NCBI RefSeq assembly: GCF_000378045.1
Contig: NZ_KB899116.1
Location: forward strand, 1 to 62,067
DNA from: Marinobacterium rhizophilum DSM 18822
GTDB taxonomy: Bacteria; Pseudomonadota; Gammaproteobacteria; Pseudomonadales; Balneatricaceae
Length of the DNA: 62,067 bases
Reading direction: 5' to 3'
In this document: piece by piece, positions 1 through 9,978 of the stretch
Numbering within the stretch: position 1 is the first letter of the stretch
Layout of the letters: every line of letters begins with the position of its first letter
Made by a program: the position numbers and the translations under genes
The notes under the pieces: model-generated
Databases searched by the model: none
Told to the model about the DNA's origin: nothing
The model's input: only the letters and a program-made list of their open reading frames with translations

Positions 1-150
1 GAAAAGCACGAGAGAGACAAGATTGACGCATTGGCGAGAGCTTGTGCTGCAGACAAGACAGGGCGTTGAAACAACGCACGCACACCTCGAATTAAGTACG
101 TCGCGACAGGCCAGCACCGGTCGAGACCAGAATCCGTATTGTACAAGTTT
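1..150 (+). other. 23S-5S rRNA internal spacer (partial operon)
   Basis: The 150 bases before the 5S gene do not contain the conserved 3' end of 23S rRNA, so the window opens inside the spacer between 23S and 5S. No tRNA is visible in it. Assignment rests only on its position upstream of the 5S gene. Confidence 0.6.
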
Positions 151-268
151 TGCTTGGCGACAATAGAGCTGTGGAACCACCTGATCCCATCCCGAACTCA
201 GTAGTGAAACGCGGTATCGCCGATGGTAGTGTGGGGTTTCCCCATGTGAGAGTAGGTCATCGCCAAGC
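151..268 (+). rRNA. rrf: 5S ribosomal RNA
   Basis: The sequence runs from TGCTTGGCGA to TCGCCAAGCA, which pair as the closing helix I of 5S rRNA. Internally it has the conserved blocks GTGGAACCACCTGATCCCAT, CCGAACTCAG, GTGAAACG and AGAGTAGGTC. Length is about 118-120 nt, the normal bacterial size. It is the last gene of an rRNA operon transcribed on the + strand and is followed directly by a strong terminator. The exact ends are uncertain by one or two bases. Confidence 0.97.
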
Positions 269-280
269 ATTTATTCAACG

Positions 281-314
281 AAAACGCCCCGACCATTGGT
301 TGGGGCGTTTTTGT
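281..314 (+). terminator. Rho-independent terminator of the rRNA operon
   Basis: AAAACGCCCC and GGGGCGTTTT form a 10-bp stem around an 11-base loop, followed by more T residues. It lies 12 bases after the 5S gene and ends the rRNA operon. Confidence 0.9.
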
Positions 315-430
315 CTGTGGGATGGAAAAAATCGCGTACGAAAAGGACACAGCTGACTGTTCAGCTTTCGTCAGGAGGGCCAAGTATCTCCGAGATCCGG
401 CGCCTTGCACGCGGGGAGGAGGCCATATAT

Positions 431-482
431 GGGCTTCAGCCCAACACCTGAAACGAGCGTCGCTATTGTTGGGCTGAAGCCC
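431..482. repeat. REP-like palindromic repeat pair (BIME-type)
   Basis: GGGCTTCAGCCCAAC at 431-445 is repeated in inverted orientation as GTTGGGCTGAAGCCC at 468-482, with 22 bases between. Each arm is itself nearly self-complementary (GTTGGGCT / AGCCCAAC). This is the organisation of a pair of inverted REP sequences. The surrounding 315-779 stretch otherwise shows no gene I can support: its short open frames have no family signature and no good ribosome binding site. Confidence 0.6.
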
Positions 483-779
483 AACCTACAAGAGAGTCAG
501 AAGGCCGCTCATTCTTTACCACCCGTCTTCAGGTGCCCGCGGGACGGTTCGTGTACGAGGCGCCAAGCATCCTATCGGTTTTGCACGGTGCCGGCTGAAC
601 GCATTCGCTGCGAGGGCGCAGCTCCTACGGATAAAGCCCGACGTAGCACCTGATCCCGTCCTGTTTTATCTGCCGCGGCGCCGACTAATGCGCCAGGCGT
701 TTGATAGCACAATGCTGCACTTTTAGGCAGGCTTGGCTTTTCGCTCAAGTCCGCGAGTCGTTGTGTCGAACCTCCATTG

Positions 780-1388
780 CTATCTTGGCCAGATAAGATG
801 GTCCCGATTTCTGCCCTCTGAGCGATTGATCCAGTATTTAATCTTGAACGGTTCGCCAAGCCTGGTCGATGGAGGGAGGCCTGAATTGCGGCTGACCTTA
901 AAGCGGCCATGGCAGCCGAGAGTTTCACCTGTGGGGGTTACCGCTATTTGGCCGGCTCCGGTGCCGCGGGTGGCGTCTAGCTTGCCCCATATTTTGAGTT
1001 GGGGATTATTGTTGTAGATTCCCACGCCACCATAAATCCAGGTATCTCCGCGTACCGGCATCTGATGCTGGAATTCACCGCTGGCATTGACAGCCGTTTT
1101 GAAACTGAAGCGCGGTGCTCTTCCCAGTGTGCCCTCGACTTGGCCATTCGCTACATTCAGACTGACTATGTCCTGGTAGCGTGCACAGTCGATTTCCACC
1201 GGCCCTGCGATGGCACCATAGGTCACTCTATGGGAATAGGCATTGCGAGCCAGTCCTTGCCAGTTGCCATCCAGGGTCATCATGTTTAGCTGATCAGGTG
1301 CTGGCGGTTCATACCAGTAGCTGGGCGAGGCGCAGCCGGTCAGTAATATTGTCGTGAGCATAAGGAGAGTCGTTTGCAGCGGTTTCAT
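780..1388 (-). CDS. Putative outer-membrane lipoprotein, unknown function
   Basis: The 202-residue product starts with a classic lipoprotein signal: basic start, hydrophobic stretch and lipobox LLTGC with the acylated cysteine at residue 19. The mature part begins ASPSYWYEPPAP and is rich in glycine and beta-type residues (for example GTLGRAPRFSF and GGVGIYNNNP). It has only two further cysteines and no recognisable catalytic motif. I do not recognise the family. It stands alone between the rRNA operon and carA, so context does not suggest a role. A periplasmic or outer-membrane location is inferred from the lipobox; alanine at +2 favours outer-membrane sorting. Confidence 0.75.
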   Translation of the reverse strand: MKPLQTTLLMLTTILLTGCASPSYWYEPPAPDQLNMMTLDGNWQGLARNAYSHRVTYGAIAGPVEIDCARYQDIVSLNVANGQVEGTLGRAPRFSFKTAVNASGEFQHQMPVRGDTWIYGGVGIYNNNPQLKIWGKLDATRGTGAGQIAVTPTGETLGCHGRFKVSRNSGLPPSTRLGEPFKIKYWINRSEGRNRDHLIWPR

Positions 1389-1604
1389 CTGGGGCTCCTG
1401 GAACCTGGGGTTCTAACTGTCAGACTGTGTCGCAGTTGCTCGGTTCAGTGCTGCGGGGCGAGCATGGCAACAATACAAGCGCTGTGGGGTCATCTTGGTC
1501 GTAAGCCCGTGATTGTTGCCGCTTATTACAAAGTAGCTGTAGATTCACCTTTGCGAATAAGGCCGGATTTCCGACGGTTCGTGACAGTAAGCCTGCACTG
1601 TGCG

Positions 1605-1633
1605 TGGACAGCTGGTTGCTAATCGACTAAAAT
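1605..1633 (+). promoter_or_regulatory. Predicted sigma-70 promoter of carAB
   Basis: TGGACA at 1605-1610 and TAAAAT at 1628-1633 are separated by exactly 17 bases, each matching five of six consensus bases. Transcription would start near 1640, giving a leader of about 135 bases that contains the terminator hairpin at 1685-1719. The rest of the 1389-1775 gap holds no gene I can support. Confidence 0.6.
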
Positions 1634-1684
1634 ACCGCCGGTTTGCCTGCCCGCAGAGGGCTGGCTTAGCCCAAAATTCTTTAG

Positions 1685-1719
1685 AGCGAGGTAAAGTTTC
1701 GGTTTTACCTCGCTTTTTT
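1685..1719 (+). terminator. Terminator hairpin in the carA leader, possible attenuator
   Basis: AGCGAGGTAAA (1685-1695) pairs perfectly with TTTACCTCGCT (1704-1714) around an 8-base loop, followed by six T residues. It lies downstream of the predicted carA promoter and about 57 bases before the carA start, with no gene in front of it that it could terminate. That position fits an attenuator. A smaller hairpin (GGGCT/AGCCC) precedes it at about 1658-1672. Confidence 0.7.
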
Positions 1720-1775
1720 GCACGTGTTCATTTTGCATCGGTTTGTTTGTAACGCATCGCGCGGGGGAGGTTCAC

Positions 1776-2915
1776 TTGACGAGACCAGCCATTTTGGCCC
1801 TTGAAGACGGTAGTATGTTCAGGGGGGTGGCAATTGGTGCAGACGGCCAATCCAGCGGGGAAGTTGTTTTTAACACCTCCATGACCGGATACCAGGAAAT
1901 CCTGACAGATCCGTCTTACTGCCGTCAGATCGTAACTCTGACATACCCGCATATCGGTAACGTTGGTACCAACCAGGAAGACGAAGAGTCTGGCAATACC
2001 TGGGTCTCCGGTCTCGTGATCCGTGACTTGCCCTTGTTGGCGAGTAACTTTCGCAGCGAGCAGTCGCTGGATGAGTATCTGAAAGCCAAGAATATTATTG
2101 GTATTGCTGATATTGATACGCGGCGTCTGACTCGGATTCTGCGCGAGAAAGGCGCTCAGAATGGCTGCATCATGGCGGGCGATTCGATTGACGAAGTTGA
2201 GGCCCTGGCTGAAGCCAAGGCATTTCCCGGCCTGAAAGGCATGGATCTGGCCAAGGTGGTATCTACTACCGCATCGTACAAGTGGAATTCCTCAACCTGG
2301 GCGCTGGGCGTCGGTCACGTCGACAAGGCTGAGGCTGACCAGCCGTTCCACGTCGTGGCATATGACTTTGGCGTGAAGCGCAATATCCTGCGCATGCTTG
2401 TTGAGCGCGGTTGCCGCCTGACGGTGGTACCGGCACAGACTCCGGCCGCCGAAGTGCTGGCGCTGAACCCGGACGGTGTCTTTTTGTCGAATGGCCCGGG
2501 CGACCCAGAGCCCTGTGATTATGCTATTCAGGCGATCAAGGAAATCTTCGAGACAGATCTGCCTGTTTTCGGCATCTGCCTGGGACACCAACTGCTGGCG
2601 CTGGCCTGCGGTGCGAAAACGGTGAAGATGAAGTTTGGCCACCATGGCGCCAACCATCCGGTACAGGATCTGGATTCATCCCGCGTGATGATTACCAGCC
2701 AGAACCATGGTTTCGCGGTTGACGAGACCACCTTGCCGTCCAATGTTCGCGCTATCCACAAGTCACTGTTTGACGGGTCTTTGCAGGGCATTGAACTGAC
2801 TGACCGTCCGGCCTTCAGCTTCCAGGGTCACCCTGAAGCGAGCCCGGGTCCGCAGGACGTGGCGCCGCTGTTCGATCGCTTTATCGAGCAGATGAAGTCC
2901 CGCAAGGACGCCTGA
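1776..2915 (+). CDS. carA: Carbamoyl-phosphate synthase small (glutaminase) subunit
   Basis: CarA hydrolyses glutamine and channels ammonia to CarB for carbamoyl phosphate, the shared precursor of arginine and pyrimidines. The N-terminal domain begins [15 protein letters not shown] and includes the conserved [12 protein letters not shown]. The C-terminal class I glutamine amidotransferase domain has the nucleophile motif [13 protein letters not shown] and the GHHGANHPV and [11 protein letters not shown] blocks with catalytic His and Glu. I chose TTG 1776 because GGGGGAGG lies five bases upstream and the product then has 379 residues, the usual length. An in-frame TTG at 1743 would add 11 unconserved residues. 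carB follows after 43 bases. Expression is probably controlled through the leader hairpin. Confidence 0.97.
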   Translation: MTRPAILALEDGSMFRGVAIGADGQSSGEVVFNTSMTGYQEILTDPSYCRQIVTLTYPHIGNVGTNQEDEESGNTWVSGLVIRDLPLLASNFRSEQSLDEYLKAKNIIGIADIDTRRLTRILREKGAQNGCIMAGDSIDEVEALAEAKAFPGLKGMDLAKVVSTTASYKWNSSTWALGVGHVDKAEADQPFHVVAYDFGVKRNILRMLVERGCRLTVVPAQTPAAEVLALNPDGVFLSNGPGDPEPCDYAIQAIKEIFETDLPVFGICLGHQLLALACGAKTVKMKFGHHGANHPVQDLDSSRVMITSQNHGFAVDETTLPSNVRAIHKSLFDGSLQGIELTDRPAFSFQGHPEASPGPQDVAPLFDRFIEQMKSRKDA

Positions 2916-2958
2916 GCAATACGTAGTTACAGCTAACAGATTTGACTGGTTTATATCG

Positions 2959-5900
2959 ATGCCAAAACGTACGGACATTAAAAGTATTCTGATTCTAGGC
3001 GCAGGCCCGATCGTAATCGGCCAGGCCTGTGAATTTGACTATTCCGGTGCTCAGGCCTGCAAGGCGCTGCGTGAAGAAGGTTACCGGGTTATCCTGGTAA
3101 ACTCTAACCCAGCCACCATCATGACCGATCCGGCGATGGCGGATGCGACATATATTGAGCCTATCACCTGGAAAACAGTCGCTAAAATCATTGAAAAAGA
3201 ACGCCCGGATGCACTGCTGCCGACGATGGGCGGTCAGACCGCACTGAACTGCGCGCTGGATCTGGACCGCGAAGGTGTACTGGCCGAGTTTGGTGTCGAG
3301 ATGATTGGCGCGAGCCAGGATGCCATCGACAAGGCAGAAGACCGTGAGCGCTTCGACAAGGCGATGAAGTCCATTGGCCTGGAATGTCCGCGTGCGATGA
3401 TCGCCCATAGCATGGAAGAGGCTCTGCAGGTGCAGGCGTCTATCGGGTTCCCTGCAATCATCCGTCCGTCTTTCACCATGGGTGGCTCCGGCGGCGGCAT
3501 TGCTTACAACCGTGAGGAGTTCGTCGAGATCTGCGAGCGTGGTCTTGATTTGTCTCCGACCAATGAGCTGCTGATCGACGAATCCCTGATTGGCTGGAAA
3601 GAATACGAGATGGAGGTCGTGCGAGACAAGAACGACAACTGCATTATCGTCTGCACCATCGAAAACTTCGATGCCATGGGTGTGCACACCGGGGATTCCA
3701 TAACAGTAGCGCCCGCTCAGACGCTGACTGACAAGGAATACCAGCTGATGCGCGATGCTTCCATCGCCGTCCTGCGCGAGATCGGTGTTGAAACCGGTGG
3801 CTCCAACGTACAGTTTGGTATCGACCCGAAAACCGGCCGCATGGTCGTTATCGAGATGAACCCGCGCGTGTCGCGTTCTTCAGCGCTGGCATCCAAGGCA
3901 ACCGGCTTCCCGATCGCCAAGATCGCGGCCAAGCTTGCCATCGGTTACACCCTCGACGAGCTGCAGAACGACATTACCGGCGGCCGCACACCGGCGTCGT
4001 TCGAGCCTGCGATCGACTACGTCGTTACCAAGATTCCGCGTTTCACCTTTGAAAAATTTCCCCAGGCAAATGACCGTCTGACCACACAGATGAAGTCCGT
4101 CGGCGAAGTCATGGCGATCGGCCGCACTCAGCAGGAATCCTTGCAAAAGGCGCTGCGCGGTCTGGAAGTGGGGGCCACAGGCCTGGATCCGATCGTGGAT
4201 CTGGAAAGCGAAGATGCCCGCAGTGACATCATTCGCGAACTCAAGCAGCCGGGCGGCGAACGGATCTGGTACATCGGTGATGCCTTTCGCCTGGGCATGA
4301 GTGTGGATGAAATTTACGCGCTGTCCGGTGTGGATCCCTGGTTCCTGGTGCAACTCGAAGATCTCGTCAAGGATGAGGCGCGCGTTTCCGAGATGGCCCT
4401 GTCCGACATGGACAAGAATCAGATCTACCGCCTCAAGCGCAAGGGCTTCTCCGATGCCCGGCTGGCGACCCTGCTCGGTGTGAGCGAGAAGCAGTTCCGC
4501 AAGCAGCGCCAGGGTCTGGGCGTTCGTCCGGTCTTCAAGCGCGTTGATACCTGCGCTGCCGAGTTCGCCACTGATACGGCCTACATGTATTCAACCTACG
4601 AGGAAGAGTGCGAGGCTAAGCCGTCGACGCGCGACAAGATCATGGTCATTGGCGGTGGTCCGAACCGTATCGGCCAGGGTATCGAGTTTGATTACTGCTG
4701 CGTGCATGCCGCACTGGCTGCCCGTGAGGATGGTTTCGAGACCATTATGGTCAACTGCAACCCCGAGACGGTTTCGACCGATTACGATACCTCGGACCGG
4801 TTGTATTTCGAGCCGATCACGCTGGAAGACGTCCTGGAAATCGTTCAGGTCGAGCAGCCCAAGGGCGTGATCGTACAGTATGGCGGCCAGACTCCGCTGA
4901 AACTGGCGGTGGCGCTGGAGCAGGCTGGTGTGCCGATTATCGGTACCAGCCCGGAAGCGATTGACCGCGCCGAAGACCGCGAACAGTTCCAGCAGATGCT
5001 GAAGCGTCTGGGTCTTAAGCAGCCACAGAACGCGACGGTTCGCAGCCTGGAGGCGGCGGTTATCGAAGCGGCCAAGATTGGTTATCCGCTCGTGGTACGC
5101 CCGTCTTACGTACTGGGTGGCCGGGCGATGGAAATTGTTTACAAGGAAGACGAACTGCGCCGCTACATGACCAGTGCCGTGAAAGTTTCCAACGATGCAC
5201 CGGTTCTGCTGGACCACTTTCTGAATGCCGCCGTTGAGGTGGATATCGATGCGATCTGCGATGGCAAGACCGTGGTTATCGGTGCCATCATGCAGCACAT
5301 AGAACAGGCCGGTGTACACTCCGGTGACTCTGCCTGCTCCCTGCCGCCTTACAGCCTGGCAGCCGATGTGCAGGACGAGATGCGCGAGCAGGTCAAGAAG
5401 ATGGCACTGGAACTGGGTGTTGTCGGACTGATGAACGTACAGCTGGCTTACCAGGATGGCGAGATCTACGTGATTGAAGTCAACCCGCGTGCTTCGCGTA
5501 CCGTGCCCTTCGTGTCCAAGTGCATCGGCGTGTCGCTGGCCAAGATTGCGGCGCTGGTAATGACCGGGAAATCCCTGCAGGAACTGGGTTTCACCGAGGA
5601 AATCGTGCCCAGCAATTTCTACGTCAAGGAAGCGGTGTTCCCGTTCAACAAGTTCCCGAGCGTAGACCCGATCCTGGGGCCGGAAATGAAGTCCACCGGT
5701 GAGGTCATGGGTGTTGGTGCAACCTTCGGTGAAGCCTTTATGAAAGCCCAGATCGGTGCCGGCGAGAAAATGCCCAAGAAAGGCAAGGCGTTCATCTCGG
5801 TACGTGATGTCGACAAGGCCGGCGTGGTCAAGGTGGCCAAGTCTCTGGTTGACCTCGGCTTCTCTCTTGTCGGTACCGGCGGTACTGTTCGCTTGCTGGC

Positions 5901-6180
5901 AGAGCACAATGTGCCGGCAACCGCGGTGAACAAGGTGATGGAAGGTCGTCCGAATATCGTGGACATGATCAAGAACGAAGAAATCGTTTATGTGATCAAC
6001 ACCACGGAAGGTCGCAAGGCGATTGCCGATTCGTCCGAAATTCGTCGCAGTGCTTTGCAGCACAAGGTGCCTTATACCACTACGCTGGCCGGTGCTGAAG
6101 CCATGACCATGGCGCTGGAATATGGTGAAGAGAAGGTTGTTCGCAGCCTTCAGGATTTGCATGCAGGTGTTGTTAAATGA
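2959..6180 (+). CDS. carB: Carbamoyl-phosphate synthase large subunit
   Basis: This is the synthetase subunit, using two ATP, bicarbonate and ammonia from CarA to make carbamoyl phosphate. The 1073 residues match the full-length family: two homologous ATP-grasp halves (the first opening [20 protein letters not shown], the second near residue 555 with [19 protein letters not shown]) and a C-terminal MGS-like allosteric domain from about 935. The repeated E(M/V)NPR(V/A)SR metal-binding motifs are visible in both halves. It lies 43 bases downstream of carA without the intervening reading frame known in some pseudomonads. No clear Shine-Dalgarno precedes the ATG. Its stop overlaps the greA start by four bases. 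Confidence 0.98.
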   Translation: MPKRTDIKSILILGAGPIVIGQACEFDYSGAQACKALREEGYRVILVNSNPATIMTDPAMADATYIEPITWKTVAKIIEKERPDALLPTMGGQTALNCALDLDREGVLAEFGVEMIGASQDAIDKAEDRERFDKAMKSIGLECPRAMIAHSMEEALQVQASIGFPAIIRPSFTMGGSGGGIAYNREEFVEICERGLDLSPTNELLIDESLIGWKEYEMEVVRDKNDNCIIVCTIENFDAMGVHTGDSITVAPAQTLTDKEYQLMRDASIAVLREIGVETGGSNVQFGIDPKTGRMVVIEMNPRVSRSSALASKATGFPIAKIAAKLAIGYTLDELQNDITGGRTPASFEPAIDYVVTKIPRFTFEKFPQANDRLTTQMKSVGEVMAIGRTQQESLQKALRGLEVGATGLDPIVDLESEDARSDIIRELKQPGGERIWYIGDAFRLGMSVDEIYALSGVDPWFLVQLEDLVKDEARVSEMALSDMDKNQIYRLKRKGFSDARLATLLGVSEKQFRKQRQGLGVRPVFKRVDTCAAEFATDTAYMYSTYEEECEAKPSTRDKIMVIGGGPNRIGQGIEFDYCCVHAALAAREDGFETIMVNCNPETVSTDYDTSDRLYFEPITLEDVLEIVQVEQPKGVIVQYGGQTPLKLAVALEQAGVPIIGTSPEAIDRAEDREQFQQMLKRLGLKQPQNATVRSLEAAVIEAAKIGYPLVVRPSYVLGGRAMEIVYKEDELRRYMTSAVKVSNDAPVLLDHFLNAAVEVDIDAICDGKTVVIGAIMQHIEQAGVHSGDSACSLPPYSLAADVQDEMREQVKKMALELGVVGLMNVQLAYQDGEIYVIEVNPRASRTVPFVSKCIGVSLAKIAALVMTGKSLQELGFTEEIVPSNFYVKEAVFPFNKFPSVDPILGPEMKSTGEVMGVGATFGEAFMKAQIGAGEKMPKKGKAFISVRDVDKAGVVKVAKSLVDLGFSLVGTGGTVRLLAEHNVPATAVNKVMEGRPNIVDMIKNEEIVYVINTTEGRKAIADSSEIRRSALQHKVPYTTTLAGAEAMTMALEYGEEKVVRSLQDLHAGVVK

Positions 6181-6653
6181 AACGAGTCCCGATGACAGTC
6201 AGTGGTGAAAAGGCTCTGCGTGTTGAGCTGGATCGCCTCAAGAGCAAAGACCGTCCGCGAGTTATCGCGGATATCGCCACTGCACGTGAGCATGGCGATC
6301 TGAAGGAAAATGCCGAGTATCACGCGGCTCGCGAGCAGCAGGGCTTCATTGAAGGCCGGATTCAGGAACTTGAATCCAAGCTGTCTCAGTGCCAGGTGAT
6401 TGACGTGACCACCATTCCGCATAGCGGCAAGGTGTTCTTCGGTGCTACGGTACTGATTGCGAACATCGACAGCGGTGATGAGGTGCGTTACCAGATCGTC
6501 GGTGACGACGAGGCCGATATCAAGCTGAGCAAGATTTCGGTTAACTCGCCTATTGCCCGGGCCCTGATCGGCAAGGAAGAAGGCGATATCACTTGTGTGG
6601 CAACACCTGGCGGCGAGATTGAATACGAAATCGTTGAGGTGAAGCACATCTGA
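6177..6653 (+). CDS. greA: Transcription elongation factor GreA
   Basis: GreA enters the RNA polymerase secondary channel and stimulates cleavage of backtracked RNA. The 158-residue protein has the normal GreA layout: an N-terminal antiparallel coiled coil with the conserved tip [20 protein letters not shown] (acidic residues coordinate catalytic Mg2+) and a C-terminal FKBP-like domain with IVGDDEAD and [17 protein letters not shown]. The ATG overlaps the carB stop (ATGA), suggesting translational coupling, and a strong terminator follows. carAB-greA therefore looks like one transcription unit. Confidence 0.98.
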   Translation: MKRVPMTVSGEKALRVELDRLKSKDRPRVIADIATAREHGDLKENAEYHAAREQQGFIEGRIQELESKLSQCQVIDVTTIPHSGKVFFGATVLIANIDSGDEVRYQIVGDDEADIKLSKISVNSPIARALIGKEEGDITCVATPGGEIEYEIVEVKHI

Positions 6654-6667
6654 TTGTGCTGTCCTAT

Positions 6668-6695
6668 AAAAAAACCGCCAGCTGGCGGTTTTTTT
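6668..6695. terminator. Bidirectional terminator between greA and yhbY
   Basis: AAAAAACCGCCA pairs with TGGCGGTTTTTT almost without a loop (the centre is AGCT). A-tract and T-tract flank the stem on both sides, so it can end greA on + and yhbY on -, which converge here. Confidence 0.9.
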
Positions 6696-6711
6696 ATATT
6701 GCGAATCAGGC

Positions 6712-7014
6712 TTAGCGCAACAGGTTGGACAGCTTGGGATTGGGCTCCAGCGCCTTGCGATAAATCAGGGCGATATTACCGATTTCCTGCACCAGGGTGG
6801 CCTCTACAATGGTGCAGAGTTCCTGGATAAGCTGCTTCTTGATCTCGCGCTCGCCGACCGCAAACTTCACCTTGATCAGTTCGTGGTCGTCCAGGGCGCG
6901 ATCCACTTCAAGCTGCAGGTTTTCGGTCAGTCCCTTACCGGCAACGGTCACGATCGGGTTCAGTTTGTGGCCGATGGTGCGCAGCTGCTTCTTTTGCTCG
7001 GGCGTCAGGCTCAT
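6712..7014 (-). CDS. yhbY: YhbY/CRM-domain RNA-binding protein
   Basis: A single CRM (KH-like) RNA-binding domain protein associated with pre-50S ribosomal subunits. From the chosen ATG at 7014 the product is 100 residues, beginning MSLTPEQKKQLRTIGHKL, with the GxxG-like loop VAGKGLTENL, the conserved DDHELIKVKF and the C-terminal IGNIALIYRK. The open frame extends 23 residues further upstream, but that extension is unlike the family and lies in the divergent promoter region shared with rlmE. Its place between greA and rlmE is the conserved gammaproteobacterial order. Confidence 0.93.
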   Translation of the reverse strand: MSLTPEQKKQLRTIGHKLNPIVTVAGKGLTENLQLEVDRALDDHELIKVKFAVGEREIKKQLIQELCTIVEATLVQEIGNIALIYRKALEPNPKLSNLLR

Positions 7015-7151
7015 ACTAGAATACGTTGCCTCGTGATTGTGTGGGTCCGGCTTGCGTGTTAAAACGGGCCGCGATGAAAACAATCAGTTATTTTACCTGA
7101 GTTGCCCATCGCTGAGTAGCGTTGCAACCATTGATCGGTCTGGAATTACAA

Positions 7152-7775
7152 GTGGCAAGATCTAAGAGCAGTGGTCGGTGGTTAAAGGAACATTTTGATG
7201 ACCGCTACGTCAAACAGTCAAAGTCCGACGGTCTTCGGTCCCGCGCAAGTTACAAGTTGCGCGAGCTGAATGAAAAGGATCGTCTGTTTCGTTCGGGCAT
7301 GACGGTGGTTGATCTGGGGGCCGCGCCGGGTGGCTGGTCCCAGGTGGCCAGTGAGCTGGTTGGCGATAATGGTCGTGTTGTGGCGTCGGACATCCTGCCA
7401 ATGGATTCACTGGCCGGTGTCGAGTTTGTGCAGGGCGACTTCACCGATGAAGCCGTGCTGGTGCAGATCCTGGCTGCGCTCGGGGATGCACCGGCAGACC
7501 TTGTAATTTCCGATATGGCCCCCAATATGAGTGGTATGTCTGGAATTGACCAGCCTGCAGCCATGTACCTGGTTGAATTGGCACTGGATATGGTGCGTCA
7601 GGTACTCAAACCGGGCGGTTCCTTTCTGGTTAAAGTGTTTCAGGGAGAGGGGTTCGACGCCTATCTCGCGGACGTGCGGCAGAGCTTTACCAAGGTTGTG
7701 ACCCGCAAGCCCGATGCATCGCGCGCGCGCTCCCGTGAGGTCTACCTGCTCGGAACAGGCTTCAAGGGCTCATAA
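7152..7775 (+). CDS. rlmE: 23S rRNA 2'-O-methyltransferase (U2552)
   Basis: RlmE/FtsJ methylates U2552 of 23S rRNA late in 50S assembly. The Rossmann SAM-binding motif [15 protein letters not shown] is present, as are the K-D-K-E tetrad candidates: early Lys near [13 protein letters not shown], Asp in [11 protein letters not shown], Lys in [13 protein letters not shown] and Glu in [12 protein letters not shown] place the start at GTG 7152, giving about 207 residues beginning [15 protein letters not shown] as in the family. The TTG at 7122 would add ten unconserved residues. No strong Shine-Dalgarno is visible. The rlmE-ftsH pairing is conserved. Confidence 0.95.
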   Translation: MARSKSSGRWLKEHFDDRYVKQSKSDGLRSRASYKLRELNEKDRLFRSGMTVVDLGAAPGGWSQVASELVGDNGRVVASDILPMDSLAGVEFVQGDFTDEAVLVQILAALGDAPADLVISDMAPNMSGMSGIDQPAAMYLVELALDMVRQVLKPGGSFLVKVFQGEGFDAYLADVRQSFTKVVTRKPDASRARSREVYLLGTGFKGS

Positions 7776-7788
7776 AACAGTCCGCGGT

Positions 7789-7818
7789 ACACCACCGGCC
7801 TGACTGTCAGGGTGGTGT
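7789..7818 (+). other. Bulged hairpin in the rlmE-ftsH gap
   Basis: ACACCACC (7789-7796) pairs with GGTGGTGT (7811-7818), and CTGA/TCAG extend the stem above a three-base bulge. There is no T tract, so it is not a canonical terminator. It could be an mRNA processing or stability element before ftsH. Confidence 0.4.
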
Positions 7819-7898
7819 GTGAAGTAGTCAGGCCAGTTAAACTGGTGTACTTTTGAAGCGCGAATTTTCGTGCGTGAGCGTCAATTGAGGGTAGTCCT

Positions 7899-9905
7899 TT
7901 GAACGATATGGCAAAGAATCTGGTCCTCTGGCTGGTTATTGCTGCGGTCCTGCTGACCGTTTTCAATAACTTTAATGCCGAGGGAGATTCCCGCAGACTT
8001 ACATATTCCGATTTCGTGGCGGAAGTCCAGGCTGATCGCGTGTCCAAGGTTGTGATCGATGGGTATACCATCGTGGGGCAGCGGCAGAACGGGGAGCGGT
8101 TCGAAACCATTCGTCCTGCGCTGCAGGACCCCAAACTGGTCGACGACCTGCTGCTGCACAAGGTCATCATCGAAGGTAAGCAGCCTGAACAGCAGAGCAT
8201 CTGGACCCAGTTATTGGTGGCATCATTCCCGATACTGGTGATTATTGCCGTGTTCATGTTCTTTATGCGCCAGATGCAAGGTGGTGGCGGTGGCAAAGGG
8301 CCGATGTCCTTTGGCAAGTCCAAGGCCCGCATGATGAGTGAAGACCAGATCAAGACGACCTTTGATGATGTTGCCGGTGTCGAAGAGGCCAAGGAAGACG
8401 TCAAGGAGTTGGTCGACTACCTGCGCGATCCTGGTCGGTTCCAGCGTCTGGGTGGTCATATTCCCCGCGGCGTGCTGATGTCCGGTAATCCCGGTACCGG
8501 CAAGACGTTGCTCGCCAAGGCTATCGCCGGCGAGGCGAAGGTGCCTTTCTTCAGCATTTCAGGTTCCGACTTTGTCGAAATGTTTGTCGGTGTGGGCGCG
8601 TCCCGCGTGCGTGACATGTTCGAGCAGGCGAAAAAGAATGCGCCCTGCATTATCTTCATCGACGAAATCGATGCGGTAGGTCGTCACCGTGGTGTTGGCA
8701 TGGGCGGTGGTAACGACGAACGCGAACAGACACTGAACCAGTTGCTGGTTGAGATGGATGGTTTCGAAGGCACTGAAGGTGTCATCGTCATCGCCGCCAC
8801 CAACCGACCTGACGTGCTGGACCCCGCTCTGCTGCGTCCCGGACGCTTTGACCGTCAGGTTCACGTTGGCCTGCCGGACATACGGGGCCGCGAACAGATC
8901 CTCAAGGTGCATATGCGCAAGGTTCCGTTGGCTGATGACGTCAAGCCCGAGCTGATTGCACGAGGCACCCCCGGCTTTTCCGGTGCCGACCTGGCTAACC
9001 TGGTAAACGAAGCGGCGCTCTTTGCTGCCCGTGACAGCCGCCGCACCGTTGGCATGCTGCAGTTCGAAAAGGCCAAGGACAAGATCATGATGGGCGCGGA
9101 GCGCAAGTCCATGGTCATGTCCTACAGCGAGCGGCTGAACACGGCCTACCATGAAGCAGGTCACGCTATCGTCGGGCGCTTGATGCCCGAGCATGACCCT
9201 GTTTACAAGGTCTCCATTATTCCCCGTGGGCGGGCGCTGGGCGTGACCATGTTCCTGCCCGAGGAAGACCGTTACAGCCATAGCCGCCGTACGCTTATTT
9301 CCAACATCTGCTCGCTCTATGGCGGTCGTATCGCGGAAGAAATGACACTCGGCAAGGATGGCGTTACCACTGGAGCTTCAAACGATATTCAGCGTGCGAC
9401 CAGTCTGGCGCGCAATATGGTTACCAAATGGGGCTTGAGCGAAGAGCTGGGGCCGCTACTGTATGACGATGAGGACGGTGATCCCTTCACGCGCGGTTAC
9501 GGCGCACCTGCCAAGCAGACATCGGAAGAAACCCAGCGTCAGATCGACTCGGTCGTGCGCACTATCATTGATGATTGCTATGTGAAGGCGCGCCAGTTGC
9601 TGGAGGATAATCGCGATATTCTCGAAGCCATGGCGCAGGCGTTGATCAAGTACGAAACGGTCGACTCATCACAACTTGATGAGCTGATGGCGCGCAAGCC
9701 GGTTACGCCGCCAGATGGCTGGGTCGAGACGGAGAGCGACTCGCAGACGACTGAAAGCAGTGAGGCCCGGGATGAAACCGAGCCCCGCGCCGAAGCGCCC
9801 GCCGATGCAGATGACGATCAGCAGAACGCCGGCTCCTCGCAGGATCAGGCGTCCCCTGCGCAAGATCCTGATTTGCCGGAGTCAACAGATCGCAAGTTGA
9901 ACTGA
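7899..9905 (+). CDS. ftsH: ATP-dependent membrane zinc metalloprotease FtsH
   Basis: FtsH degrades misassembled membrane proteins and short-lived regulators such as LpxC and the heat-shock sigma factor. It has two transmembrane segments (about 6-24 and 104-123) flanking a periplasmic domain, an AAA+ module with Walker A at 196-203, Walker [11 protein letters not shown] (251-260), the second region of homology with [18 protein letters not shown], and the zinc site HEAGH (418-422). The start is TTG 7899, with GAGGG seven bases upstream; an ATG three codons later is too far from that site. Two oddities stand out: Walker A reads GNPGTGKT instead of the usual GPPGTGKT, and the last 50 residues are a very acidic low-complexity tail. 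Confidence 0.98.
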   Translation: MNDMAKNLVLWLVIAAVLLTVFNNFNAEGDSRRLTYSDFVAEVQADRVSKVVIDGYTIVGQRQNGERFETIRPALQDPKLVDDLLLHKVIIEGKQPEQQSIWTQLLVASFPILVIIAVFMFFMRQMQGGGGGKGPMSFGKSKARMMSEDQIKTTFDDVAGVEEAKEDVKELVDYLRDPGRFQRLGGHIPRGVLMSGNPGTGKTLLAKAIAGEAKVPFFSISGSDFVEMFVGVGASRVRDMFEQAKKNAPCIIFIDEIDAVGRHRGVGMGGGNDEREQTLNQLLVEMDGFEGTEGVIVIAATNRPDVLDPALLRPGRFDRQVHVGLPDIRGREQILKVHMRKVPLADDVKPELIARGTPGFSGADLANLVNEAALFAARDSRRTVGMLQFEKAKDKIMMGAERKSMVMSYSERLNTAYHEAGHAIVGRLMPEHDPVYKVSIIPRGRALGVTMFLPEEDRYSHSRRTLISNICSLYGGRIAEEMTLGKDGVTTGASNDIQRATSLARNMVTKWGLSEELGPLLYDDEDGDPFTRGYGAPAKQTSEETQRQIDSVVRTIIDDCYVKARQLLEDNRDILEAMAQALIKYETVDSSQLDELMARKPVTPPDGWVETESDSQTTESSEARDETEPRAEAPADADDDQQNAGSSQDQASPAQDPDLPESTDRKLN

Positions 9906-9930
9906 TGTAATTGGCACTGAATAGTATCGA

Positions 9931-9961
9931 AAAAGGCTGGCCTGGAAAGGTTGGCCTTTTT
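9931..9961 (+). terminator. Terminator after ftsH
   Basis: AAAAGGCTGGCC (9931-9942) pairs over 12 positions, including three G-T pairs, with GGTTGGCCTTTT (9949-9960), followed by T. It separates ftsH from folP, whose ribosome binding site begins six bases later, so some readthrough is likely. Confidence 0.75.
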
Positions 9962-9978
9962 GTTTTGGAGGCAGAGTA

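Noticed and set aside
405-653. Short + strand open frame near the left edge
   Set aside because: It runs through the REP-like palindromes, lacks a ribosome binding site and has no recognisable protein features.
4591-6162. Long minus-strand open frame of 523 codons inside carB
   Set aside because: It lies wholly antisense to the well-supported carB coding sequence, has a low-complexity His/Arg/Gln-rich translation typical of a shadow frame, and matches no family. The same applies to other long antisense frames over infB, glmM, pnp and mrcB.
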